Positions 27,479-34,996 of a stretch of 64,000 nucleotides of DNA are shown piece after piece. Origin of the DNA: Ancylobacter sp. TS-1. Its GTDB lineage: Bacteria; Pseudomonadota; Alphaproteobacteria; Rhizobiales; Xanthobacteraceae. The stretch lies in contig NZ_CP045144.1 of assembly GCF_009223885.1 (NCBI RefSeq), positions 806,001 to 870,000 of the forward strand, read 5' to 3'. Numbering within the stretch: the first letter of the stretch is position 1; every line of letters begins with the position of its first letter. Below the pieces are notes generated by a model. It saw only the letters and a list, made by a program, of their open reading frames with translations, made no database searches and was not told where the DNA came from. The position numbers and the translations under genes were made by a program.

Positions 27479-28695
27479 GCAATCCAGGCGACGAGACGCA
27501 GAAGCTGGCCCTCGAGGTCGACTTCCTGAAGGCGCTGGTGCGGGTTCCGAGCGACAACCCGCCGGGCGATTGCGCACCCCATGCGGAAGTCGCCGGCCGG
27601 CTTCTGGAGGAGCTCGGCTTCACGGTCGAGCGCCATGTGGTGCCCGAGCCCTTCGTGAAGGCCAACGGCATGAAGTCCGTGGTCAATCTCGTGGTGCGCG
27701 AGACCTTCGGCAGCGGCAGGGGCCCGGTGATCGCGCTCAACGCGCATGGCGACGTGGTGCCGCCGGGCGAGGGCTGGACCTTCGATCCCTACGGGGCGGA
27801 AGAGAAGGGCGGGGCGATCTACGGGCGCGGCGCGGCGGTCTCGAAATCGGACTTCGCGACCTACACCTTCGCCCTGCTCGGCCTGAAGGAGAATCCCGAG
27901 GGCCTCGACGGCACCGTCGAGCTGCATTTCACCTATGACGAGGAGGCTGGCGGCTTTGTCGGGCCGAAATGGCTGCTGGAGCACGGCTTCTCGAAGCCCG
28001 ATCTCGCCATCTCCGCCGGCTTCTCCTACGCCATCGTCATTGCCCATAACGGCGCGCTGCACCTCGAAATCGTGGTGCGCGGCAAGCAGGCCCATGCCGC
28101 GCTGCCGGAGACCGGCGCCGACGCGCTGGAGGCCACAACCGCGATCCTGACCGCGATTTATGCCGAGCGCCGGCGCCTCTACGGCATCACCAGCGCCACG
28201 CCCGGCATCGGCTCGCCGAAGATCACGGTCGGCCTCATCTCCGGCGGCATCAACACCAATGTCGTGCCCGACCGCATCACCCTGCGCGTCGACCGCCGGC
28301 TCACGCCGGAGGAGGACGGCGCCAGCGTCGAGGCCGAACTGAACGCTCTGGTCGAGGCTGCCGTGGCCGGCCGCGAGGGAATCGAGATCGAGTGCCGCCG
28401 CATCATCCTCGCCGAGCCGCTGCGGACGCTGCCGGGGACCGAACTGCTGGTGGAGACGATCCAGAAGCATGCCGCCGCTGTGCTGGGCGAGACCCCGCCG
28501 GCGACCGCCGTGCCGCTCTACACCGATGCGCGCCACTACACGGCGGCGGGCGTGCCGACCGTGCTCTACGGCGCCGGGCCGCGCTCCATTCTGGAAGCCA
28601 ACGCCCACGCGGCGGACGAGCATGTCCGCATCAGCGACCTGAAGGCGGCAACGCAGGTGATCGAGGCCTCGCTGCGGGACCTGCTGAAGGCGTAG
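27475..28695 (+). CDS. M20 family ArgE/DapE-like deacylase
   Basis: The 406-residue product starts with GTG, overlapping the previous stop. It has the M20 HxD pair in NAHGDVVPPGEGW (His91, Asp93), the catalytic Glu-Glu in YDEEAGG (Glu156-Glu157), and the lid domain with GKQAHAALPETG. The usual bridging-metal Asp of the GRGASDMKG motif is Val122 here (GRGAAVSKSDF); Asp126 lies four residues later. It would hydrolyse an amide or N-acyl bond of the product of the neighbouring enzymes. Exact substrate unknown. Confidence 0.8.
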   Translation: MSNPGDETQKLALEVDFLKALVRVPSDNPPGDCAPHAEVAGRLLEELGFTVERHVVPEPFVKANGMKSVVNLVVRETFGSGRGPVIALNAHGDVVPPGEGWTFDPYGAEEKGGAIYGRGAAVSKSDFATYTFALLGLKENPEGLDGTVELHFTYDEEAGGFVGPKWLLEHGFSKPDLAISAGFSYAIVIAHNGALHLEIVVRGKQAHAALPETGADALEATTAILTAIYAERRRLYGITSATPGIGSPKITVGLISGGINTNVVPDRITLRVDRRLTPEEDGASVEAELNALVEAAVAGREGIEIECRRIILAEPLRTLPGTELLVETIQKHAAAVLGETPPATAVPLYTDARHYTAAGVPTVLYGAGPRSILEANAHAADEHVRISDLKAATQVIEASLRDLLKA

Positions 28696-28729
28696 GGGGC
28701 CGGCGCCGACACATCGCTCCGGCTCCCGT

Positions 28730-28767
28730 CGTCATCCCGGATCGGCCTGAGGCCGTCCGGAATGACG
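28730..28767. repeat. Inverted repeat between convergent genes (REP-like or bidirectional terminator)
   Basis: CGTCATCCCGGA (28730-28741) and TCCGGAATGACG (28756-28767) are near-perfect inverted arms, with an inner GGC/GCC pair around a CTGA loop. It sits between the stops of the M20 gene and rimO. The GTCATxCCGGA arm resembles the dispersed palindromic intergenic repeats of alphaproteobacterial genomes. Confidence 0.6.
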
Positions 28768-28781
28768 GCCAATGGAAAGCC

Positions 28782-30140
28782 TCAGAACCCCACCGCCGTG
28801 CCGTGCAGGTCGTAGGCGTCGGCGCGTTCGATCTTGACCGTCACGATTTCGCCCACCCGCAGCGGACGGCGGGCGGCGATGTGGACGTTGCCGTCGATTT
28901 CCGGCGCATCGGCCTTGGAACGGCCGATCGCCACGGTCGGGCCGACGGAATCGATGATGACCTGCTGTCGGGTGCCGACCTTGCGCTTGAGGCGCCGGGC
29001 GGAGACGCGCTGCTGCACCTCCATGAAGCGCTTCCAGCGCTCCTCCTTGACCTCTTCCGCAATCGCCGCGCCGAGTTCGTTGGCCGGGGCACCGGCCACC
29101 GGCTCGTATTTGAAGCAGCCGACGCGGTCCAGCTCGGCTTCGTCGAGGAAGTCGATCAGTTCCTCGAACTCGGCCTCGGTCTCGCCGGGGAAGCCGACAA
29201 TGAAGGTCGAGCGCAGGGTGAGATCGGGGCAGGCGGCGCGCCATGCCTGGATGCGGGCGAGGGTCTTCTCCTGCGCCGCCGGGCGCTTCATGCGCTTGAG
29301 CACGCTGGGCGAGGCGTGCTGGAACGGGATGTCGAGATAGGGAAGGATGACGCCATCGGCCATCAGCCCGATCACCTCGTCGACATGTGGGTAGGGATAG
29401 ACATAGTGCATCCGCACCCAGACCCCGAGGGAGCCGAGCTCCCGCGACAGGTCGAGGAAGCGGGCGCGGACCTCGCGATCCTTCCACGTGCTGGCGGCAT
29501 ATTTCAGGTCGACGCCATAGGCCGAGGTGTCCTGCGAGATGACCAGCAGTTCCTTCACGCCGGCCGCGACCAGGCGCTCCGCCTCGCGCAGCACGTCCGC
29601 CGCCGGGCGGCTGACCAGATCCCCGCGAAGCTTCGGGATGATGCAGAAGGTGCAGCGATTGTTGCAACCCTCTGAAATCTTTAGATACGCATAGTGGCGC
29701 GGGGTGAGCTTGATGCCCTGCGGCGGCACCAGATCGACGAAGGGATCGTGCGTCGGCGGCACCGCCTGATGCACGGCCGCAAGCACGCTCTCATATTGCT
29801 GCGGCCCGGTGACGGCGAGCACGCCGGGATGCACGTTGCGGATCTGCTCGGGCTCGGCGCCCATGCAGCCGGTAACGATGACCTTGCCGTTCTCCTTCAG
29901 CGCGTCGCCGATGGCGGCTAGGCTCTCGGCCTTGGCGCTGTCGAGGAAGCCGCAGGTATTGACGATGACAAGGTCGGCGCCCTCGTGGTGGCGCGACAGT
30001 TCATAGCCTTCCGAGCGCAGGCTGGTGATGATGCGCTCGCTGTCGACGAGTGCCTTCGGGCAGCCGAGCGAGACGAACGAGATGCGGGGCGCGTCGCCGC
30101 GCACGGAAGAAGAGGCGTCGGTCGACGCGATAGCGGCCAT
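28782..30140 (-). CDS. rimO: Ribosomal protein uS12 methylthiotransferase RimO
   Basis: This 452-residue radical-SAM methylthiotransferase modifies Asp of ribosomal protein S12. The N-terminal UPF0004 domain has its three cluster Cys at about 27, 63 and 92 (SLGCPKA, VNTCGF, TGCMG). The radical-SAM Cys are at 159, 163 and 166 ([10 protein letters not shown]), and a TRAM domain closes the protein. HVDEV and [14 protein letters not shown] are typical RimO blocks. Full length. The start at 30140 is likely, with 18 poorly conserved N-terminal residues. Confidence 0.96.
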   Translation of the reverse strand: MAAIASTDASSSVRGDAPRISFVSLGCPKALVDSERIITSLRSEGYELSRHHEGADLVIVNTCGFLDSAKAESLAAIGDALKENGKVIVTGCMGAEPEQIRNVHPGVLAVTGPQQYESVLAAVHQAVPPTHDPFVDLVPPQGIKLTPRHYAYLKISEGCNNRCTFCIIPKLRGDLVSRPAADVLREAERLVAAGVKELLVISQDTSAYGVDLKYAASTWKDREVRARFLDLSRELGSLGVWVRMHYVYPYPHVDEVIGLMADGVILPYLDIPFQHASPSVLKRMKRPAAQEKTLARIQAWRAACPDLTLRSTFIVGFPGETEAEFEELIDFLDEAELDRVGCFKYEPVAGAPANELGAAIAEEVKEERWKRFMEVQQRVSARRLKRKVGTRQQVIIDSVGPTVAIGRSKADAPEIDGNVHIAARRPLRVGEIVTVKIERADAYDLHGTAVGF

Positions 30141-30252
30141 GATCGGTGCGGCACCCGGATGTCAAGGATCGCGAGGCGTTACGGCACGCTGCCGCCCGCG
30201 TCAACTCCGGCGATCGCGCGCCGTCGACGCCTCGCCACCATGTGAGCGGGCG

Positions 30253-30582
30253 TCAGGCCGCCTGATCGTCCGCCTGCTGCGCGAGAACGCTCTCGAAAAG
30301 CTCGACCTCGGGGTGGCCTACATAAAGCGGCTTGTTGCTTCCCGCGCTGCTGTGAGCCTTGCGGAACGCCTCCGAGCGCGTCCACGCCTCGAAATCCGCC
30401 CGCGACGCCCATTCCGAATGCGAGGCGTACAGCGTGTGGTCGTCCTTGGTGGGACCGCGCAGCAGGTTGAAGGATTTGAAGCCCGGAACGGTCCTGAGAT
30501 AGCTGTCGCGCTCGCGCCAGACGGTCTCGAAATCGGCCTCCGACCCCAGCTTCACCTTGAAGCGGTTCATTGCAAGAAACAT
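30253..30582 (-). CDS. HmuQ/HmuD-like heme-degrading monooxygenase (ABM fold)
   Basis: The 109-residue antibiotic-biosynthesis-monooxygenase-fold protein starts at 30582, with AAGGAG six bases upstream. Blocks such as MFLAMNRFKVKLGSEADFE, VPGFKSFNLLRGP and HTLYASHSEWASRADFEAW match the rhizobial HmuQ/HmuD type, which cleaves heme to release iron; Asn6 and the mid-protein His are the expected heme-contact positions. It would supply iron in the cytosol. No heme receptor gene is adjacent. Confidence 0.8.
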   Translation of the reverse strand: MFLAMNRFKVKLGSEADFETVWRERDSYLRTVPGFKSFNLLRGPTKDDHTLYASHSEWASRADFEAWTRSEAFRKAHSSAGSNKPLYVGHPEVELFESVLAQQADDQAA

Positions 30583-30670
30583 GGCGAACTCCTTCGTTAT
30601 CCCGGCGGAAGGAGACTTAGCCCAACCCGGCGGCGAGGTCGATGCGATGCGGTGACCGATGGCGACCGGC

Positions 30671-30696
30671 AAAAAAAGGGGCGGCTCTCGCCGCCC
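30671..30696 (-). terminator. Rho-independent terminator of the PDC-sensor gene
   Basis: On the minus strand a 7-bp stem, GGGCGGC / GCCGCCC with a GAGA loop, is followed by CTTTTTTT. It lies 34 bases after the stop at 30730. Confidence 0.9.
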
Positions 30697-30729
30697 GCCG
30701 ATATCCGGGAGAGACGTCCGGTCTCGTAC

Positions 30730-31299
30730 TTACTTCAGCTTGCTGACGTCGATGCCGAAGGTGACGGCGCCGATGGCGACATCCTTGTCGGAGATGGTCA
30801 CGCTCACCTGGGCGATCTTCTTGCCGTCCTCTTCCTCGACCTTGTCGACGAAGATCGCGCCGGGGCCGACGCCGTAGGACTTCTGCCACTTGGCCTCGTC
30901 GCCCTGCCACAGGTCGGAGGTACCGTCGGTCTGGCCGACATTGAGGCCGCGATTGTCCATCACGAAGGCTTCCGTGATCGTGCCGCCGGACGCATCCCGC
31001 TTCACGATGAGGAATTCGGACAGCTTGTTCTTGCGAACCGGATCGACGACGGTCGCGTCCTTGGCGATCCACGCCTTGTCCAGCGCAATGATGTCTTCCT
31101 GCATGAGACGCTTGTGCGCCTTGTTGGATTCGATCACGGCGGCGATGACCACCGGATCGCTCAGCCAGGGCTGGATGTTCTTCTGCACATAGGCCGTCGC
31201 CGGCTTCACATGCGCCGCCTCTTCCTGCGCGAAGGCGGGAGCTGCGGCGAGAATGCTCGCGGCCGCGGCGAGCATGGCGATCCTGTTGCGGATGTTCAT
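30730..31299 (-). CDS. Periplasmic stand-alone PDC (dCache-like) sensor domain protein
   Basis: The 189-residue protein has a 24-residue signal peptide ending at AFAQE and starts at 31299 with AGGAGG upstream. The mature protein is one PDC-like fold: an N-terminal long helix (WLSDPVVIAAVIESNKAHK), then ITEAFVMDNRGLNVGQTDGT and SDLWQGDEAKWQKSY, the usual ligand-pocket region of small Cache/PDC modules. It carries no membrane anchor or signalling output, so it is probably a free periplasmic ligand binder. It ends in a clear terminator; the 5' side opens into an AT-rich stretch. Confidence 0.75.
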   Translation of the reverse strand: MNIRNRIAMLAAAASILAAAPAFAQEEAAHVKPATAYVQKNIQPWLSDPVVIAAVIESNKAHKRLMQEDIIALDKAWIAKDATVVDPVRKNKLSEFLIVKRDASGGTITEAFVMDNRGLNVGQTDGTSDLWQGDEAKWQKSYGVGPGAIFVDKVEEEDGKKIAQVSVTISDKDVAIGAVTFGIDVSKLK

Positions 31300-31415
31300 T
31301 GGCGTTTCCTCCTCACGGACGGTCTTTTCGCCGTCCATCGTCACCCTAGCATGATGCAATGATGGCGCCGCAAGAGGTATTCGACGCTGCATAGCAGCAT
31401 AAATAATTCAGTTCA

Positions 31416-31429
31416 TTCGCTTAAGCGAA
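31416..31429. promoter_or_regulatory. Perfect 14-bp palindrome TTCGCTTAAGCGAA
   Basis: The perfect palindrome lies 117 bases upstream of the PDC-sensor gene start, flanked by AATAATT-type runs on both sides. It could be the operator of a dimeric regulator. No known box is recognised. Confidence 0.4.
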
Positions 31430-31450
31430 ATAATTGTAAGGCAATCAGTA

Positions 31451-31788
31451 CTACGAATATATAGGCTCAGGCAGTATAAGCTTTTCGATGTACGTAATCG
31501 CCGGCAACGACGACCGATTGCAGCGGAACAAGGTCGTTCCATATGACGCAGGGTTCGGTAAGGGGCCGTCGCACCTCACTAAGCATAGATTCGCGGCTTC
31601 ATAGGAGGCGATAAACATCCACTTCGCCGTGGGATGCCACATTCCATGTACGATGTGCCATATTCTTCATGGAAGACATCAACATCACCAAAACGTGTCC
31701 CATGCTGAAAGTCATTCACGTCGGTTTCCGAGCTGATTTCGCCATTATTCCTTGACTGCGTCATTCCGGCGCCAAATTGCCATGTCAT
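31451..31788 (-). pseudogene. Possible frameshifted gene remnant in AT-rich island
   Basis: Two overlapping minus-strand frames, 69 codons from 31788 and 63 codons from 31642, read as one protein if a single frameshift is placed near 31640. The joined text runs through FGDVDVFHEEYGTSYM into WHPTAKWMFIASYEAANLC, which looks protein-like in composition. Codon use is unlike the GC-rich neighbours, since many codons end in A or T. No family is recognised. It could also be chance. Confidence 0.25.
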
Positions 31789-31860
31789 AAGGCAGCATCA
31801 CTGGCGAGGGTACGGCTTGACCGCGTCGGTCCGATACAAAAGCCGAGCACAGGGAGGTGC

Positions 31861-32139
31861 ATGATGACAAACCTGACCGACCGCGCCACCTTTCAACCTC
31901 AACCCATCCACGTCCGCGTCGGGTATGAGGACATCGAGATCGCCTCGCTCGACGGGGCCATCGATTTCATCCGCTCCCTGCGGCACGACCGTCTCGGCCG
32001 ATTCGCCGAGATGCTCCTGACGCAGATGGAATCGGCGCGTCTGCCCGAGCAGCAGAACAAGGCGTGGGTCGCCTTTGAGACCTGGGCCGACGCCTGCCAC
32101 CTGCGCAATGACGAGCATCATTGGAGCCACGCGGCCTGA
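31861..32139 (+). CDS. DUF982 family protein
   Basis: The 92-residue protein has the DUF982 pattern: VRVGYEDIEIASLDGAIDFI, then a Leu/Arg-rich helix and AWVAFETWADAC near the end. The family is small, of unknown function, and nearly confined to Hyphomicrobiales, where it is often present in several copies. Two ATGs in tandem (31861, 31864) follow GGGAGG; the second has the better spacing. Confidence 0.85.
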   Translation: MMTNLTDRATFQPQPIHVRVGYEDIEIASLDGAIDFIRSLRHDRLGRFAEMLLTQMESARLPEQQNKAWVAFETWADACHLRNDEHHWSHAA

Positions 32140-32265
32140 CCCTCGGGTCGAGAGGCGCGGGGAGGGGAAAGCGGCTCTCCCCGCCTACAAGGCCATGGCG
32201 GGCAAGCGGACCTTGCGGTAAATCTGTCGCCGGGGGCAGGGTTATTCGCCGGACGAGCTACCGCA

Positions 32266-33069
32266 TTGAAGACCATTCACATCGCAGCGGTTCTGCTGCT
32301 CGCGGGCATCGCTCCCGCCGTTGCGCAAGCCCCCGCAGGGCCCGCCGCCCCCGCATTGGCAGAGGAGCCGGCAGCCGCCCCGCAGCCGCCGCTGGTCCTG
32401 CTTCTCGATGGCCTCGGGGTCTATATCGAGAACGACTATATCGGTGTATCCGCGCTGGCGCGCCCCCTGCAGGAACAGGGCTTCCGCACCCGTACCGATT
32501 CGCATCTGATGGTCAGAACCCAGGGAATCGTGCCCGACATCATCATCGGCCATTCCATGGGCGGCGAGACCGCGCTGCGCTACGCCCGCAACGTGGCACG
32601 CGCTGGCTATCCGGCGCCGCTGGTGATCACCGTCGATGCCGCGCCGGCCCCGCCGGCCTGCAAGGTGCCGCGCTGCGTGAACATCGCCGGACCGGGATTC
32701 GCCCGTGTGAGCGGGGCGATCAATATCAGTGCCTGGGCCTCCGGCGCGCGCTTCACCAGCCATGCCCAGCTCCCGACCCATCCGGCCGTCCGGCAATTGA
32801 TCCTGAAGGAGACCGGCGACTGGATGGCCGCCCGGCAGGCCGCCCTTGCCGCAGCCGCTGCGGCCTCCGCTGCGGCGGCGAACACGAAGCCCACCGGAAA
32901 GAAGCCACCCCGCACGGCGGCACAGCCCCCCGCGCAATCTCCCGCGCGAGCGGCGCCGGCTCCGTCGGCACCGCCTTCTTCGCAAAGCTGGAGCCTGCCC
33001 GGCTGGAGCGTCCCGAACTGGTCGGTGCCCAGCTGGAACTTGCCCGGCGTTACCGGCAAGGGCGGCTGA
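32266..33069 (+). CDS. Secreted alpha/beta hydrolase with Trp/Pro-rich C-terminal repeats
   Basis: The 267-residue product starts with TTG, preceded only by a weak ribosome site. Residues 1-21 are a signal peptide (ending AVAQ), followed by an Ala/Pro linker. The hydrolase core is at about 40-190, with elbow GHSMGG, VITVDAAP and SHAQLPTH as the likely Asp and His regions. A long Ala/Pro/Lys-rich stretch (about 190-240) ends in four near-repeats WSLPG, WSVPN, WSVPS, WNLPG. The core resembles the protein at 3909-4556. The tail may bind a cell-surface partner. Substrate unknown. Confidence 0.65.
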   Translation: MKTIHIAAVLLLAGIAPAVAQAPAGPAAPALAEEPAAAPQPPLVLLLDGLGVYIENDYIGVSALARPLQEQGFRTRTDSHLMVRTQGIVPDIIIGHSMGGETALRYARNVARAGYPAPLVITVDAAPAPPACKVPRCVNIAGPGFARVSGAINISAWASGARFTSHAQLPTHPAVRQLILKETGDWMAARQAALAAAAAASAAAANTKPTGKKPPRTAAQPPAQSPARAAPAPSAPPSSQSWSLPGWSVPNWSVPSWNLPGVTGKGG

Positions 33070-33134
33070 TCGGCCGCTCGATATCGCCGACCCATTCGGC
33101 ACCTCCCTGTCGTTTACGCACGCCGACGACGGAC

Positions 33135-33244
33135 CGGGACGCCTTGTCCCGTTTCGCTTGGTCGGTGCCGGACTTAAGTTGCCCGGACGGCGCGGCCCAA
33201 TGAGGGCGTAAGGTCCGCCGGCGCCGCGTCGGGATATTCCCGAC
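33135..33244. promoter_or_regulatory. Two inverted repeats upstream of cydD
   Basis: CGGGAC-N5-GTCCCG spans 33135-33151, and GTCGGGA-TAT-TCCCGAC spans 33228-33244, the latter ending 27 bases before the cydD start. Both share GGGA/TCCC cores. They are candidate operators controlling cydDC; the regulator is unknown. Confidence 0.4.
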
Positions 33245-33271
33245 GAGGGAACGAGGGCAGGGCACCACGAC

Positions 33272-34996
33272 ATGGCCGGCGAATTCACCGCGACGGCTTC
33301 GTCGATCCGTCGCACCCGCCACCCGGGCCGGCGCGCCGAGGTTCCGGCAACGGCGCCGCCGCTGCGCCTCGCCGCGCTCCTGCATGCCGTGACGCCGCTG
33401 CTCTGGGTGGGGCAGGCCGCCCTGCTGAGCGAGGTGGTCGCCAGGCTCGTCGACGGAACCGGCGGCGTGCAGGCCGCGCTCCTGCCGGCTGCGGGCATCG
33501 TGCTGCTCGGGGTTCTGAGAGCGCTCGGCGATGCCGCCGCGAGCCGGATGGCCTTTCGCGCCGCGCGGACGGAGCTTTCCCGGTTGCGGAACAGGGCCGC
33601 CGAGGCGCTCGCCCACGGGTCGCCCCTGGACATCCGGCGACCGCCCTCGGGACTGGCGGCCAGCACGCTTGCGGAACAGGCCGAGGCGATCCTGCCCTAT
33701 CTCTCGCGCTTCGGGCCGGCGCGCCTGCGCGCGGTGACGGTGCCGCTCGCCCTGCTCGGCGTCGTGCTGTGGTTCTCCTGGGCGGCGGCGCTGGTGCTCG
33801 CGCTGACAGCCCCCTTCATTCCCTTCTTCATGGCGCTGATCGGCTGGCGCGCCCAGGCGGCGAGCGAGGAGCAGCTCGTCGAGCTCGGCGGCATGAACGC
33901 CTTCCTGCTCGACCGGCTGCGGGGCCTCGCCACCATCCGCACCCATCGCGCGGTCGATGCCACGGCGCGGCGCCTGCGCACCAATGCCGAGAGCCTGCGC
34001 CGCCGCACCATGGTGGTGCTGCGCATCGCCTTCCTGTCCTCGGCGGTGCTGGAACTGTTCTCGGCCGCAGGCGTGGCGCTGGTGGCCGCCTATATTGGCC
34101 TGCATCTACTCGGCGCCCTCGATTTCGGCAGCTGGGGAACGCCGCTCGGGCTCGGCCACGGCCTGTTCATCCTTCTCCTCGCGCCATCCTTCTACGAACC
34201 GCTGCGCGAGCTCGCCGCCGTCTGGCACGACCGCGCGGCGGGGCGGGCCGCACTCGCGGCATTGGCCGCTCTGGCGCAGGAGGGGCAGACCATCGTCGGC
34301 CGGAACGCGCCGTCGACGGACACGCCGCCCCGCTCCCCCTCGCCGCCGGCCCTGCTCTTCGACGGGATCACCTTTCGACATGCCGGCGCGGCTGACACCG
34401 TGTTCGACGGGTTCACCCTCGCGGTCTCGCAGGGCGAGCATGTCGCGCTCTTCGCCCCGAGCGGGGCCGGCAAGTCGACGCTGCTTGCGCTCCTCGCCGG
34501 GTTTTCGGCGCCGGAGCAGGGCAGGGTGCTGATCGACGGGGAGGCCCTGACCGACGACAATGCGGCGCGGCTGCGCTCCCGCATGGCCTATGTCGGCCAG
34601 TCGCCGCATATCTTCGCCGGCACGCTGATGGGAAATGTCACCCTCGGCCGGCCCGGGCTCGATGCCGGGGCGCCCGCCCGTGCATTGGCGCTCGCGCAGC
34701 TGGAGCCTGTCGCGGCGGTGAGAGGGTCCGCCCCCATCGGCGAGGCCGGGCGCGGCATCTCCGGCGGCGAAGCCCTGCGGCTCGCCATCGCCCGCATGGC
34801 CATTGCGCCCGGTGCGGACCTTATCCTCGCCGACGAGCCCACCGCCCATCTCGACACAGGCACCGCCGCCGAGGTGACGCAGGCGCTGCTGGAGCTTGCG
34901 CGCGGGCGCACGCTGGTGGTCGCCACCCACGATCCGGCTCTGGCCGCGCGAATGGATCGCACCGTGCGGCTCGACGGGAAGGGCGCGGCCATATGA
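33272..34996 (+). CDS. cydD: Thiol reductant ABC exporter subunit CydD
   Basis: This 574-residue half-transporter has six membrane helices (about 30-320) followed by an ATPase domain. Walker A is APSGAGKSTL, the signature is ISGGEALRLAIAR (LSGGQ-like) and Walker B is LILADEPTAHLD. The CydDC heterodimer exports glutathione and cysteine, or binds and moves heme, to the periplasm and is needed for cytochrome bd assembly. Its stop overlaps cydC (ATGA). The usual cydAB partner genes are absent nearby. Confidence 0.92.
   Translation: MAGEFTATASSIRRTRHPGRRAEVPATAPPLRLAALLHAVTPLLWVGQAALLSEVVARLVDGTGGVQAALLPAAGIVLLGVLRALGDAAASRMAFRAARTELSRLRNRAAEALAHGSPLDIRRPPSGLAASTLAEQAEAILPYLSRFGPARLRAVTVPLALLGVVLWFSWAAALVLALTAPFIPFFMALIGWRAQAASEEQLVELGGMNAFLLDRLRGLATIRTHRAVDATARRLRTNAESLRRRTMVVLRIAFLSSAVLELFSAAGVALVAAYIGLHLLGALDFGSWGTPLGLGHGLFILLLAPSFYEPLRELAAVWHDRAAGRAALAALAALAQEGQTIVGRNAPSTDTPPRSPSPPALLFDGITFRHAGAADTVFDGFTLAVSQGEHVALFAPSGAGKSTLLALLAGFSAPEQGRVLIDGEALTDDNAARLRSRMAYVGQSPHIFAGTLMGNVTLGRPGLDAGAPARALALAQLEPVAAVRGSAPIGEAGRGISGGEALRLAIARMAIAPGADLILADEPTAHLDTGTAAEVTQALLELARGRTLVVATHDPALAARMDRTVRLDGKGAAI

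Larger units (their letters stand above)
31300..31860. other. AT-rich intergenic island, 561 bases without a clear gene
   Basis: Base composition is visibly more AT-rich than anywhere else in the window, especially 31380-31480 and 31600-31790. It holds a perfect palindrome (31416-31429) and two short minus-strand frames (31451-31642 and 31579-31788) listed separately. No RNA gene, transposase or inverted terminal repeat is seen. Probably acquired DNA in decay. Confidence 0.6.
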
